DNA of 64,000 nt from Arthrobacter sp. MYb229. GTDB taxonomy: Bacteria; Actinomycetota; Actinomycetes; Actinomycetales; Micrococcaceae. The stretch is from the NCBI RefSeq assembly GCF_002975405.1, contig NZ_PCPS01000001.1, positions 124,001 through 188,000 on the forward strand, read 5' to 3'. The notes beneath the pieces are model-generated. The model made no database searches, was not told where the DNA came from, and saw only the letters and a program-made list of their open reading frames with translations. The position numbers and the translations under genes are program-made. Shown in pieces: positions 44,578-53,876 of the stretch. The number at the start of each line of letters is the position of its first letter. Positions within the stretch are counted from its first letter, which is position 1.

Positions 44578-45344
44578 GCCTCCCGTTGATCTCTTCGAAT
44601 CCCTTCGCCGACATTGCGCTCGACGGGTCGCTGCTGCTGGCCGCCCCGGTGGCCATGCTTGCGGGACTGGTTTCCTTCCTCTCACCGTGCGTTCTGCCCT
44701 TGGTCCCGGGATATCTCGGTTATGTCACCGGGCTGACCGGCGCCGATCTGCGCGAGCACCGCCGCGGTCGGGTCCTGCTGGGCGTGCTGCTGTTTGTCCT
44801 CGGATTCTCGGTAGTCTTTATCGCGGCCGGCGTGCTGTTCAGCCAGGCCACCGCGTGGCTGAAGTTCAACGGCGCCTGGGTAACCCAGGCCTTGGGCCTG
44901 GTCGTGGTGCTTATGGGCATCGTCTTCATGGGCGGAATTTCCTGGATGCAACGGGACCGAAAAATTCATCGGAAACCACCGGCAGGGCTCTGGGGAGCGC
45001 CGGTGCTGGGGCTGACCTTCGGTTTGGGCTGGGCCCCGTGCATCGGGCCTACGCTCAGCGCGGTGCTGATCATGTCCACTGGCACCGATGCGAACGTTGC
45101 CCGCGGAACGCTGTTGACGGTGTTCTATTGCCTTGGATTGGGTTTTCCGTTCATCCTGATCGCCCTCGGATTGCAGCGCGGCATGCAGGCGCTGGCATTC
45201 TTCCGCAAGCATCAGCTGCTGATTATGCGTCTGGGTGGGGGAATGCTGATCCTGCTCGGACTGGTCATGATCTCCGGGCTCTGGGGAACCTGGGTCGCTG
45301 AATTACAAAACTGGTTTGCCAATGAAGTGAGGTTGCCGATCTAA
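44574..45344 (+). CDS. ccdA: Cytochrome c biogenesis protein CcdA
   Basis: 256 residues, GTG start in a 4-nt overlap with tlpA. Six membrane helices typical of CcdA. Key residues: FLSPCVLPLVPGYLGYVTG (first Cys in helix 1) and GLGWAPCIGPTLSAVL (second Cys in helix 4), which form the redox-active pair carrying electrons from cytoplasmic thioredoxin to the exterior TlpA-like protein. Its stop overlaps the resB start by one base. Confidence 0.95.
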   Translation: MSLPLISSNPFADIALDGSLLLAAPVAMLAGLVSFLSPCVLPLVPGYLGYVTGLTGADLREHRRGRVLLGVLLFVLGFSVVFIAAGVLFSQATAWLKFNGAWVTQALGLVVVLMGIVFMGGISWMQRDRKIHRKPPAGLWGAPVLGLTFGLGWAPCIGPTLSAVLIMSTGTDANVARGTLLTVFYCLGLGFPFILIALGLQRGMQALAFFRKHQLLIMRLGGGMLILLGLVMISGLWGTWVAELQNWFANEVRLPI

Positions 45345-46972
45345 TGGCGAAAAATAAACGAACCGGCAAAGACCGAGGCGACGCACCTGCCCTGGGTTTC
45401 CTTGGTTCGCTGCGGTGGATCTGGACGCAACTGACCTCGATGCCAACCGCCCTGTTCTTGCTGCTGCTGCTCGCGGTCGCTGCGGTTCCGGGATCGATCT
45501 TCCCGCAGCGGTCGATGAACCCCGAGACGGTCAATGAGTATCTCGAGCAGAACCCGGCAACCGGCCCCTGGCTTGACCGGTTCCAGCTCTTCGATGTGTA
45601 TTCCTCCGCATGGTTCTCCGCGATTTATATTCTGCTCTTCGTTTCGCTGGTGGGTTGCATCATTCCCCGGGTGAAGAAGCACGCGCAGGCACTGCGCACC
45701 CCGCCGCCACGCACTCCCGCCCGACTCGATCGGTTGCCGCAGTACACCTCACTTTCGCTGGTTGAAGATGAAGCGGATACTCCTAGCGATGATGAAGTCA
45801 TCGATGATGCCTACAAGGTGCTGCGCAAGCGCGGTTACCGTGTTGAGCGTCGCTCCGATGCAACCGGTCGTTCGGTAGCGGCCGAACGCGGCTACACCCG
45901 GGAAATCGGCAATCTGACCTTCCACATCTCGCTGATCGGTGTGCTCGTTTCGGTGGCCATCGGCGGAGCCTTCGGCTACGCCGGGCAGCGCGTCATCGTG
46001 GAGGGGGAGACCTTCGTGAACTCGCTGGTTTCCTATGATTCCTTCACCCCGGGCACCAGCTTCAACCCGGAGAATCTCACCGCCTATTCGGTGAAGCTGG
46101 ACAAATTCGACATCGTCTTCGACCGCGAATCGAAGACGCACTTCGGCCAGCCCCTGGATTTCACCGCGCATGTGGAGACCCGGCGTTCTGCCGATGCCGA
46201 ACCGGTGAAAGAAGAGCTGAAGGTCAACCACCCGCTGCGCATCAACGGCGCCGACGTGTACTTGGTCGGCAACGGCTACGCGCCGGTGGTGACGGTCCGT
46301 GACGGCAACGGGGATGTGTCCTTCTCCGGCCCGGTGGTTTCGGTGCCGCAGGACTCGGTGTACACCTCCCTGATGGTCATCAAGGCACCGGACGCGAAAC
46401 CAGAACAGCTGGGTTTCCAGGGCTTCTTGCTGCCCACCGCCTTGGTCGATGAAACCGGCTTTGGCATCTCCGGGGATCCCAACGCGATCAACCCGCAGCT
46501 TCACCTGAACTCCTTCGCCGGAAACCTGGGCCTCGACGACGGCGTGCCGCAGAACGTGTATGTGCTGGACACCGAGAACCTCACCGAGGTGAATTCACGC
46601 AATCTCGACTCCGGCGGCATAGTGCTCGAAGCCGGGCAGACCTATGACCTGCCCGATGGCAAGGGGAGCATCGCCTTCGACGACCTGAAGCGCTTCATCG
46701 CCGTGGATGTGAATTACGATCCGAGCAAAACGCCGATCCTCATCTTCGCCTTCTTGTCCCTCGCGGGGCTGGCGGTCTCGCTCTTCACTCCGCGCCGACG
46801 CGTCTGGGTGAAGCTGAAGAACGAGGACGGGCAGCGCAGCATTGAATACGCGCTGCTGGCCCGCGGCGAGGATCCGCGCCTTGAACGTGAATCCGCAGAG
46901 TTGCACAATATCTTTGACAGCAAGTGGCCAGTGGCCAGCCAGAAGCAGGACCAAGGAGAAGTAAATGCCTAA
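45344..46972 (+). CDS. resB: System II cytochrome c synthase subunit ResB
   Basis: 542 residues. Three membrane helices near the N-terminus (about 30-52, 82-103, 180-205) and one near 465-485, with a large external domain between the last two. LAVAAVPGSIFPQRSMNPETV at the first helix is the ResB signature. With CcsB it forms the haem-exporting cytochrome c synthase. The C-terminal ~55 residues are cytosolic. Overlaps ccdA by one base and ccsB by eight. Confidence 0.93.
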   Translation: MAKNKRTGKDRGDAPALGFLGSLRWIWTQLTSMPTALFLLLLLAVAAVPGSIFPQRSMNPETVNEYLEQNPATGPWLDRFQLFDVYSSAWFSAIYILLFVSLVGCIIPRVKKHAQALRTPPPRTPARLDRLPQYTSLSLVEDEADTPSDDEVIDDAYKVLRKRGYRVERRSDATGRSVAAERGYTREIGNLTFHISLIGVLVSVAIGGAFGYAGQRVIVEGETFVNSLVSYDSFTPGTSFNPENLTAYSVKLDKFDIVFDRESKTHFGQPLDFTAHVETRRSADAEPVKEELKVNHPLRINGADVYLVGNGYAPVVTVRDGNGDVSFSGPVVSVPQDSVYTSLMVIKAPDAKPEQLGFQGFLLPTALVDETGFGISGDPNAINPQLHLNSFAGNLGLDDGVPQNVYVLDTENLTEVNSRNLDSGGIVLEAGQTYDLPDGKGSIAFDDLKRFIAVDVNYDPSKTPILIFAFLSLAGLAVSLFTPRRRVWVKLKNEDGQRSIEYALLARGEDPRLERESAELHNIFDSKWPVASQKQDQGEVNA

Positions 46973-48035
46973 CGGCTCAAACCTCGCGCCAATCAACGAA
47001 ACGCTGGGCAACTACAGCCAGCTGTTCATGTTGCTTTCGGCATTCGTCTACATGGTTGCCTTCATTTTCTTCGCGCTGGACCTGGCCAAGAGCAATAAGA
47101 GCATCAGCGAAATTGATGCGGCCGCATTAAAACGCGACTCCGAGATGCTCGTTGGTGCCGGAACGACCGCGGTGGCGCAGCCGAAACGCCCGAAGCGCGG
47201 TGCGCAGCCGGCGCGCGCCGACAACGTTGGCGAAGACATCGTCAACGACAAGATGAACTACACCGAGCACTCCTCGACGCGCAATATCGCACGCATCGCG
47301 GTGGTGCTGACCTGGCTTGGCGTGGCGATGCATGGCTTCGCGGTCGTCGCCCGCGGCGTCGCGGCGCACCGCGTGCCGTGGGGCAACATGTATGAGTTCT
47401 TGTCCACCGGCGCGCTGGTGGTCACCGTGGTGTACCTGGTGGTTTTGTTCTTCAAGGACCTGCGGTTCATGGGCAGCTTCATCATCGGCCTGGTGACCCT
47501 GATGCTGTGCGGCGCGACCCTGGGCTTCCCCACTCCGTTGGGCCACCTGGTACCCGCCTTGCAGAGCCCGTGGATTGTCATCCATGTGTCCATCGCGGTA
47601 TTCGCCGCGGCGCTGTTCTCCATCAGCTTCGCCATGAACGTGCTGCAGCTGATCCAGCACTCGCGGATGAGCAAGCTGGCCGCCGGCCAGCCGGACAAGC
47701 TGCCATTCATGCGCTTGGTTCCCGGAGCGGGCGCGCTGGAGAACTTCGCCTACCGGATCAATACCATTTCGTTTGTCATGTGGACCTTCACCGTGATGGC
47801 CGGCGCGATCTGGGCCGAAGCGGCCTGGGGACGCTACTGGGGCTGGGACCCGAAGGAAGTCTGGTCCTTCGTGATCTGGGTGGTCTACGCCGGCTACCTG
47901 CACGCACGTGCCACCGGTGGCTGGACCGGGCCCCGTTCGGCCTGGCTGTCGATCATCGGCTACGGCTGCGTGATCTTCAACTTCACCATCGTGAATATGT
48001 TCTTCGACGGCCTGCACTCCTACGCCGGAGTCTAG
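46965..48035 (+). CDS. ccsB: System II cytochrome c synthase subunit CcsB/CcsA
   Basis: 356 residues, about eight membrane helices. The haem-handling tryptophan-rich WWD-type motif is AAWGRYWGWDPKEVWSFVIW. Conserved His residues flank it: HVSIAVFAAALFSISF and YAGYLHARATGGWTG. It transfers haem to apocytochrome c with ResB. A charged insertion (about 55-90) follows helix 1. It is the last gene of the run and is followed by a U-rich terminator. Confidence 0.94.
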   Translation: MPNGSNLAPINETLGNYSQLFMLLSAFVYMVAFIFFALDLAKSNKSISEIDAAALKRDSEMLVGAGTTAVAQPKRPKRGAQPARADNVGEDIVNDKMNYTEHSSTRNIARIAVVLTWLGVAMHGFAVVARGVAAHRVPWGNMYEFLSTGALVVTVVYLVVLFFKDLRFMGSFIIGLVTLMLCGATLGFPTPLGHLVPALQSPWIVIHVSIAVFAAALFSISFAMNVLQLIQHSRMSKLAAGQPDKLPFMRLVPGAGALENFAYRINTISFVMWTFTVMAGAIWAEAAWGRYWGWDPKEVWSFVIWVVYAGYLHARATGGWTGPRSAWLSIIGYGCVIFNFTIVNMFFDGLHSYAGV

Positions 48036-48064
48036 CCCACACCCGGGACCCCGGTTGCCGGGGC

Positions 48065-48110
48065 AGCCCCGAGGGACGGACCACTCAAAGGTCCAGCCCT
48101 CGGGGCTTTT
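48065..48110 (+). terminator. Rho-independent terminator of the cytochrome operon
   Basis: 11-bp GC stem (48065-48075 with 48097-48107) plus an inner 5-bp stem, followed by TTTT. The remaining 48111-48268 holds nothing I recognise. Confidence 0.88.
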
Positions 48111-48268
48111 CCATGCCCGGAAAGCTCCTTGCCGTGACCAGCCGATCCGGAAGTTGAAGTCCACCGCGGCTAGGCCGCCGCCCAACAGCCGCCAGCGGCA
48201 GCTTAGCGGCCTTCCGGGCTTGGAATCAGCAACGGGCTAGCACCGCAGCGAAAACGTTGCGTAGAAAG

Positions 48269-48304
48269 AACTGCAGGGACCGGCATAAGCCGGGCCCTGC
48301 AGTT
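48269..48304. terminator. Hairpin after the PLDc_N-type gene
   Basis: Arms 48269-48284 and 48289-48304 pair with a single mismatch around ATAA, 14 nt beyond the stop of the minus-strand gene. Confidence 0.7.
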
Positions 48305-48318
48305 CGCTTCGCTGAAAA

Positions 48319-48714
48319 TTAGCTGTCCTTGGACGGAGTATCTGAATCGTCCGAAGAATTACCCTTGTTAGGTTTCTTCTTCGCTTCGCGCTCTTTTCGT
48401 TTGAGTTCTTCCTCACGTGCTTTGAGCTCGGTTTCGCGCTGCTGCTGGCGCCGCCAGATTTCCAGCTGGCGGAGGAAATCCTCGTCGTCGTCGGGAGCAT
48501 TCTGCTTGTCCGGGGACTTGCTTGCCCCCGCGGCCGGACGACCTAAAACAAACCACAATCCCGGCCCCAGCAGGGGCAGGAGGATGATGATGACTAACCA
48601 TGCCGTTTTGGGCAGGGAGCGCACCCGATGTCGCTCGGTGCGTGCACACTCGATCAATGTGTAGATCATGAGCGCCACCGAAATGAGTGCGGCAAAAATA
48701 ATGATGCGGACCAT
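48319..48714 (-). CDS. Small membrane protein with PLD-nuclease N-terminal (PLDc_N) domain
   Basis: 131 residues. Two membrane helices (about 4-24 and 38-58) with the PLDc_N pattern: LIECARTERHRVRSLPKTAWLVIIILLPLLGPGLWFVLGRP. Then a highly charged, coiled-coil-like tail (RRQQQRETELKAREEELK) ending in a Ser/Asp-rich stretch. No catalytic HKD motif, so it is not a phospholipase. Function unknown. TAGACT (48721-48726) ends 6 nt before the ATG; it is divergent from the DUF4229 gene across 53 bp. Confidence 0.85.
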   Translation of the reverse strand: MVRIIIFAALISVALMIYTLIECARTERHRVRSLPKTAWLVIIILLPLLGPGLWFVLGRPAAGASKSPDKQNAPDDDEDFLRQLEIWRRQQQRETELKAREEELKRKEREAKKKPNKGNSSDDSDTPSKDS

Positions 48715-48767
48715 GCCTCTAGTCTAATGACTTTCTGGCTCACAGGTTCATCGGTAGACTTTAACGT
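48715..48767. promoter_or_regulatory. Divergent promoter pair, both TAGACT, probably leaderless
   Basis: Minus: TAGACT (48721-48726) ends 6 nt before ATG 48714. Plus: TAGACT (48755-48760) ends 7 nt before ATG 48768. No ribosome site precedes the plus-strand ATG. Confidence 0.55.
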
Positions 48768-49049
48768 ATGCAGTTTGTGAAATATTCGGTGCTTCGGTTG
48801 GGTCTGTTCTGCGTTGTCTTCTTGGCAATGTGGAAGCTAATGGCCTGGCCGATCTTCACCTCGGGCCTGATTGCCCTGATAGTCGCCTTTGCCGTGTCCT
48901 ATTTGTTCTTCAACAAACTACGTTTGGCAGCAAACGAGGACGCGCGCAACGCCTTTGCCAAAACCAGCGCATCGAAGACCGAATCCCAGCTGGCCGAAGA
49001 AGCCATCGAGGATTCCTTCGACGAATCGCAGCGACCGGAAAACAAATAA
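48768..49049 (+). CDS. DUF4229 small membrane protein
   Basis: 93 residues. Two membrane helices (about 9-25 and 30-49) with the motif VLRLGLFCVVFLAMWKLMAW and FFNKLR, then an acidic cytosolic tail (residues 55-93). This is the DUF4229 pattern known in actinobacteria near menaquinone genes (Rv0530A-like). Function unknown. The mRNA appears leaderless, with TAGACT 7 nt upstream. A 15-bp hairpin follows. Confidence 0.85.
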   Translation: MQFVKYSVLRLGLFCVVFLAMWKLMAWPIFTSGLIALIVAFAVSYLFFNKLRLAANEDARNAFAKTSASKTESQLAEEAIEDSFDESQRPENK

Positions 49050-49051
49050 GC

Positions 49052-49086
49052 GAAGCCTTCCAAAGTTGTTCACTTTGGAAGGCTTC
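49052..49086. terminator. Perfect 15-bp hairpin between the DUF4229 gene and menA
   Basis: Arms 49052-49066 and 49072-49086 around TGTTC, at the convergent junction. It starts 2 nt after the DUF4229 stop and reaches just before the menA stop. Confidence 0.8.
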
Positions 49087-49090
49087 TGCC

Positions 49091-49975
49091 TTAGAGCCAG
49101 GCGTGCAGCATGATGGCCAAGCTGAAAAGCGCGGCGTAGACCACGTTCACCAGGCCCGTCTGCTTGAGCACCAGCACCAGCTTAGGCAGCGATTCTTCGC
49201 GCAGCATCAGCCAGCTTGGAGCGGCGGCCGGGATGAAGCTGAGCAAGATGAGCCACATCCAACCGTTTGACCCCGTGAGCAGCAGCGGCAAGACAATGGC
49301 GGCGCTCAACATCAGCACGTAGCTCAACCGGGCCGACTGTTCGCCCAGTCGCACCGCCAAGGTAATCTTGCCAACTTCGCGGTCCGTGGGAATGTCGCGG
49401 ACGTTATTTGCCATCAGCAGCGCGCAACCGATCAGGCCGGTGCCGATCGCACCGAGCAGCGAAGCCAGCGTGAGCTGACCAATCTGCGTGTACGTGGTGC
49501 CCAGCGTGGCCACCAAGCCGAAGAAAATGAAGACGTAGAGATCTCCCCAACCACGGTATCCGTAAGGGTTCTTGCCGCCGGTGTAACCCCAGGCGGCAAA
49601 GATCGCCGCGACGCCCACCAAGAGCAGTGGCCACGAAGCGGAAAGAATCACGAGCAGCAATCCGAGAATCGCCGCCAACCCGAAGCATCCGAAGGCCGCG
49701 TTTCTCACGTGCTTCGGCTTCGCTAGTTTGGAGCCGGTCAAGCGCAGCGGGCCGACCCGTTCGTCGTCGGTTCCGCGGATTCCGTCGGAGTAGTCATTTG
49801 AGTAATTCACGCCGACCTGGAGCAGGAGCCCCACAAACAGGGCAAGGACAAAGCGGAACCATAAAAATTGGCCGGTTTCGCCCACTGCGGCCGCGGTGCC
49901 GATAACTACCGGGGCGATGACGATGGGCAGGGTGCGCAGGCGTGCGCCGGCGACCCACTGGGAAAGCGTTGCCAC
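49091..49975 (-). CDS. menA: 1,4-dihydroxy-2-naphthoate polyprenyltransferase
   Basis: 294 residues, GTG start preceded by AAAGGAACGAG. UbiA-family membrane prenyltransferase with about eight helices. The Asp-rich site reads NYSNDYSDGIRGTDDERVGP (first DxxxD-type motif), the second NNVRDIPTDREVGK. It joins a polyprenyl chain to DHNA, giving demethylmenaquinone. menE and menB lie upstream on the same strand. Confidence 0.95.
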   Translation of the reverse strand: MATLSQWVAGARLRTLPIVIAPVVIGTAAAVGETGQFLWFRFVLALFVGLLLQVGVNYSNDYSDGIRGTDDERVGPLRLTGSKLAKPKHVRNAAFGCFGLAAILGLLLVILSASWPLLLVGVAAIFAAWGYTGGKNPYGYRGWGDLYVFIFFGLVATLGTTYTQIGQLTLASLLGAIGTGLIGCALLMANNVRDIPTDREVGKITLAVRLGEQSARLSYVLMLSAAIVLPLLLTGSNGWMWLILLSFIPAAAPSWLMLREESLPKLVLVLKQTGLVNVVYAALFSLAIMLHAWL

Positions 49976-50050
49976 TTCTCGTTCCTTTCGGCGAGATCAA
50001 AAACTCGGACCCCTTAGTTTCCCGCGAAACTTCGGGCAAGGCGAATCGGA

Positions 50051-51178
50051 TCAGCCGCCGGCGCGCAACTCGTCGAGGATTCGGCGTCGATCGAACTTCC
50101 CGTTGGGCAGCAATGGAAGCCCGGAAGGGTAGTGGCGGACCCGTTTGGGAACGGCCGCGGATCCAATAGTTTGACGCACGGCTTCGAAGGCATCCTGCGT
50201 ATTTGTCGGACCTGAATAGGCTAAACCTACGCTTTGGCCCCATTGCGCGTCGGGTACCGGCAGCACCAGGCACTGCTTGAAGAACTCTTCGAGCAGGCCC
50301 TCAATTTTCCCGGCCGACAGTTTTACGCCACCGGTATTAATCACATCGTCGATACGCCCGGCGATATTCAGCCGGTTGCCGTCGACGCTGCCCAGATCAT
50401 CGGTGAGGTACCAGCGCGTGCCTTCGTCGATGACGAAGTGTTCGGCGGTGGCTTCGGGATTATTTGCGTAGCCGTCGGCGAGCATCGGCCCGGAGACCAG
50501 GATGCGTCCCTGGCGTTCGGCAAGTTTCACCCCCGGCAGGGCGGTTCCGTTGTAGACCAGACCGCCCGAAGTTTCCGCAGCGCCATAGGTTTGGAAGATC
50601 TTCAGGCCCAGATGCCGCGAGCTTTGCAGCAGGTCCTTGCTGGCCCGTGCGCCGCCGAGCAAGATGGCGTCGAAACGCTTCAGCGCCGCAATGGTCCGTG
50701 GCTCCGGATTGTCCAGCAGGCGGGCCAACTGGGTGGGGACCAGGGAAGTCAGGCGGCGGGCATCGACCATTTCCTCGGCCGCGTCGGTGAACTTCTGCGC
50801 AGAGAAGCTGCCGGTCGTGTCCATCACCACCGGCTTGGTGCCAGCGAACAGGGAACGGGTCAGCACGCTCAAGCCGGCGACATAGTGCACCGGCAAGGCC
50901 AGCAGCCACTGGCCTTCAAAGCCGAGGAACTCGGCCGTGGCCTGCGCACTGGATGCCAGCGCCGAGACGCTGAGCACCGTGCGCTTGGCCCGGCCGGTGG
51001 AACCGGAGGTGCGCACCACTGCCATGGGCTGCTCGAAGCCCGGCAGGTCCGAGGCCGCAAGGTACTGGATGCGCCAGCCGCGGGGGCTGGACTCATCGGC
51101 CAATACCTCAACGGCCGGGCCCTCGTCGTTGGCCGCGTCGGCCAAGGCTGCCAGCAGTTCTGCTAGTTGTGCGTCCAT
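50051..51178 (-). CDS. menE: O-succinylbenzoate-CoA ligase
   Basis: 375 residues from ATG 51178, shorter than the E. coli enzyme (about 450) and like the short mycobacterial MenE. Acyl-adenylate core: VVRTSGSTGRAKRTVLS (P-loop, S-G-S-T-G), FQTYGAAETSGGLVYNG, YLTDDLGSVDGNRLNIAGRIDDVINTGG, and the catalytic Lys in LPLLPNGKFDRRR. It activates o-succinylbenzoate in the menaquinone pathway. It lies 28 nt downstream of menB, likely co-transcribed. Confidence 0.92.
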   Translation of the reverse strand: MDAQLAELLAALADAANDEGPAVEVLADESSPRGWRIQYLAASDLPGFEQPMAVVRTSGSTGRAKRTVLSVSALASSAQATAEFLGFEGQWLLALPVHYVAGLSVLTRSLFAGTKPVVMDTTGSFSAQKFTDAAEEMVDARRLTSLVPTQLARLLDNPEPRTIAALKRFDAILLGGARASKDLLQSSRHLGLKIFQTYGAAETSGGLVYNGTALPGVKLAERQGRILVSGPMLADGYANNPEATAEHFVIDEGTRWYLTDDLGSVDGNRLNIAGRIDDVINTGGVKLSAGKIEGLLEEFFKQCLVLPVPDAQWGQSVGLAYSGPTNTQDAFEAVRQTIGSAAVPKRVRHYPSGLPLLPNGKFDRRRILDELRAGG

Positions 51179-51206
51179 ATCCGGTTCTCGTTCCTTCACC
51201 GACGAT

Positions 51207-52178
51207 TTAGAAGTAGTAAGGGTAGTTGGACCAGTCAGGGTCGCGCTTGCCCAAGAACGCGTCGCGTCCTTCCACTGCTTCATCGGTCATGTAGGCCATG
51301 CGGGTGGCTTCACCGGCGAAGACCTGCTGCCCGGCCAAGCCGTCATCGGCCAGGTTGAAGGCGAACTTCAGCATGCGGATGGCCTGTGGCGACTGGCGGG
51401 CAATATCTGCCGCATACTCCAATGCGACCTCCTCGAGGCGGGCGTGCTCCACCGATTCGTTGACCGCACCCATGCGGACCATGTCGTCGGCCGAGTATTC
51501 GCGGGCCAGGAAGAAGATCTCGCGAGCGGTCTTCTGCCCTACCTGGCGGGCCAGCAAGGCTGAACCGTAGCCGGCGTCGAAGGAGCCGACGGTTGCGTCG
51601 GTCTGCTTGAACTTGCCGTTCTGCTTCGAGGCGATGGTCAGGTCTGAGACCACGTGCAGCGAATGCCCGCCGCCGGCGGCCCAGCCGTTGACCACGCACA
51701 GCACCACCTTGGGCATGGTGCGCATCAGGCGTTGGACTTCCAAGATGTGCAGGCGTCCGGCACGGGCCGGGTCGATGGACTCGCGGGTCTCGCCCTCGGC
51801 ATAGCGGTAGCCGTCGCGGCCGCGAATGCGCTGGTCCCCACCGGAGCAGAAGGCATGTCCGCCGTCTTTTTCCGATGGACCGTTGCCGGTCAAGATCACG
51901 GTAGCGACATCGCTGGTCATCCGTGCATGGTCCATGGCCCGGTAGAGCTCATCTACGGTGTGCGGGCGGAAGGCATTGCGCACCTCTGGGCGGTCGAAAG
52001 CGATGCGCACGGTAGGCAGGTCTCGCACGATGTTTCCCTGGGCGTCACGCTCCACCTGGCGATGGTAGGTAATGTCGGTGAAGTCGAAGCCTTCAACCAA
52101 GCGCCAGCGCTGTGGATCGAAGACATCAGAGACCTTCTTGGGCAAAACGGAATTATTCAGGCTACTCACCCTATGCAT
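51207..52178 (-). CDS. menB: 1,4-dihydroxy-2-naphthoyl-CoA synthase
   Basis: 323 residues from ATG 52178; GTG 52169 is also possible and no ribosome site decides. Crotonase fold. The signature GGHAFCSGGDQRIRGRDGYRY binds the CoA thioester carbonyl; VNGWAAGGGHSLHVVSDLTI gives the oxyanion hole; TDATVGSFDAGYGSALLAR contains the loop with catalytic Asp/Tyr; the C-terminus ends DPDWSNYPYYF as in other MenB proteins. It closes the second ring of the naphthoquinone. Followed by menE. Confidence 0.95.
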   Translation of the reverse strand: MHRVSSLNNSVLPKKVSDVFDPQRWRLVEGFDFTDITYHRQVERDAQGNIVRDLPTVRIAFDRPEVRNAFRPHTVDELYRAMDHARMTSDVATVILTGNGPSEKDGGHAFCSGGDQRIRGRDGYRYAEGETRESIDPARAGRLHILEVQRLMRTMPKVVLCVVNGWAAGGGHSLHVVSDLTIASKQNGKFKQTDATVGSFDAGYGSALLARQVGQKTAREIFFLAREYSADDMVRMGAVNESVEHARLEEVALEYAADIARQSPQAIRMLKFAFNLADDGLAGQQVFAGEATRMAYMTDEAVEGRDAFLGKRDPDWSNYPYYF

Positions 52179-52354
52179 GCTAGTCGGTTTCGTGCCGAAC
52201 TCTAAGAAAGCAGGCGTAGACTTTTCACGGCTTAAGACGCAAATGGGCGCGATATTTCCGCCGCCACGCTTCAGCCCGCCTTTTGGATCACGGGATTCAT
52301 TTCACGATTTTTGTACCGGTTCAGCCTCTGGACCAGTGAGTCAGGAGTTGATCT

Positions 52355-53794
52355 ATGCCATCTGGAGTGCATCACCGGGAAGATGCAGAAATCAGCGCAG
52401 AGGGTTATAAGAAATCCCTGAGCCGTCGCCACGTCCAGATGATCGCCATTGGCGGAGCCATTGGTGTGGGATTGTTCATGGGCTCCGGTGGCCGGTTGGC
52501 ATCCACCGGTCCGGCCCTGGTGCTGTCCTATCTGGTAGCCGGTGCGCTGGCCTACCTGCTGATGCGGGCGTTGGGAGAGCTGATCATGTATCGGCAGACC
52601 TCCGGATCCTTTGTCTCCTACGCGGCTGAGCTCTTCGGTCCCAAGGGCGCTTTCGTTTCCGGCTGGATGTACGTGCTGAATTGGATCATGACCGGCGTTG
52701 CGGAGCTGATAGCGATTGGCTTGTACTTCCAATACTTCTTCCCGAATATCCCGGTCACCGTTTCGGCGTTCTGCGCGTTGCTGCTGCTGGTGGCAATTAA
52801 CCTGTTCAGCGCCAAGGCCTTTGCCGAATTTGAATTCTGGGCAGCGTGCATCAAGGTCACCGCGATTATCTTGTTCCTGGCGGTGGGCATCTACATGGTG
52901 GTGACCAATGCGCAGGTAGGGGAGCACACAGCATCGGTTTCCAATCTCTTTATCGGAGACGAGAATGGCCAAGGTGGCTTGTTCCCTCGCGGCTTCTTTG
53001 TCAGCATCCTGGTGCTGAACTCGGTGATCTTCGCCTACAACGCCATTGAACTGGTGGGTATTGCCGCCGGTGAGATGGAGAACCCAGAAAAGGAAGTTCC
53101 CTCTGCGATCCGCGCCGTAGTAGTCCGCATCCTGGTCTTCTACGTAGGCAGTGTTTCGCTGTTGGCCATGGTGCTGCCCTGGCATGAATACGAATCCGGG
53201 GTGAGCCCGTTTGTGACTGTCTTCGAGAAGATGGGGCTGGGCTGGGTTGGCAGTGCGATGAACTTGGTGGTCATCACCGCCGCGCTGTCTTCATGCAATT
53301 CCGGGTTGTACTCCATTGGACGCATACTGCGCACCATGAGCGGGAACGGGCATGCTCCGCAGTGGCTGTCGAAAATGAACAAGCATTTTGTTCCTTCCGC
53401 CGGCATCATTTTCGTGGGCGTGGTTTACCTGGCCGGGGTCATCTTGAACATCTGGCTAGGTGAATCCTTCGCCTTCGACCTTGCGTTGAACACCGCCTCC
53501 ATCGGCGTGCTGTTCACCTGGGCTTCGATCTTCGGCTGCCAGCTGATGCTGCGCCGCAAGAAGGGCGCGGTGTCGTCACTGCCCATGCCAGGCTCTCCGG
53601 TTACTGGTTGGGTTGGCCTGGTCAGCTTGCTGATCATCACCGTGCTGATTTCCTTCGATACCCTGACCGGAGAAAATGGTGAGGTCTTCCCGGTAGGGCT
53701 CTACACCATCGCCACGATTCCGCTGTTTGCCGTGGTGCTGTGGATCGGCTGGCGTTTCGCCCGCAAGCATGCCAAATCGAGCACCAATTTCTAA
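52355..53794 (+). CDS. Amino-acid permease (APC superfamily, AAT family)
   Basis: 479 residues, 12 membrane helices. The first-helix motif RRHVQMIAIGGAIGVGLFMGSG and EMENPEKEVPSAIRAVVVRI are AAT-family features, close to GabP/AnsP/CycA-type carriers. The substrate is probably an amino acid such as asparagine, GABA or phenylalanine; it cannot be fixed by eye. The position next to a phenylacetate gene group might favour an aromatic amino acid, which is inference only. A strong bidirectional hairpin follows. Confidence 0.9.
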   Translation: MPSGVHHREDAEISAEGYKKSLSRRHVQMIAIGGAIGVGLFMGSGGRLASTGPALVLSYLVAGALAYLLMRALGELIMYRQTSGSFVSYAAELFGPKGAFVSGWMYVLNWIMTGVAELIAIGLYFQYFFPNIPVTVSAFCALLLLVAINLFSAKAFAEFEFWAACIKVTAIILFLAVGIYMVVTNAQVGEHTASVSNLFIGDENGQGGLFPRGFFVSILVLNSVIFAYNAIELVGIAAGEMENPEKEVPSAIRAVVVRILVFYVGSVSLLAMVLPWHEYESGVSPFVTVFEKMGLGWVGSAMNLVVITAALSSCNSGLYSIGRILRTMSGNGHAPQWLSKMNKHFVPSAGIIFVGVVYLAGVILNIWLGESFAFDLALNTASIGVLFTWASIFGCQLMLRRKKGAVSSLPMPGSPVTGWVGLVSLLIITVLISFDTLTGENGEVFPVGLYTIATIPLFAVVLWIGWRFARKHAKSSTNF

Positions 53795-53815
53795 GCGGGG
53801 AACCAACTCGCCTGA

Positions 53816-53864
53816 AACAGCCAAGGGGCGCATCTGCATAATGCAGATGCGCCCCTTGGCTGTT
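53816..53864. terminator. Long perfect hairpin (about 22-24 bp) between permease and MFS genes
   Basis: Arms 53816-53839 and 53841-53864 are complementary; the effective loop is about CATAATG. It separates convergent genes and ends in GTTGTG without a real U-tract. Confidence 0.8.
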
Positions 53865-53876
53865 GTGTTCGAGTGC

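Noticed and set aside
48774-48787. TTTGTGAAATATTC resembles a Rex half-site.
   Set aside because: Only one half matches and it lies inside the DUF4229 coding region.
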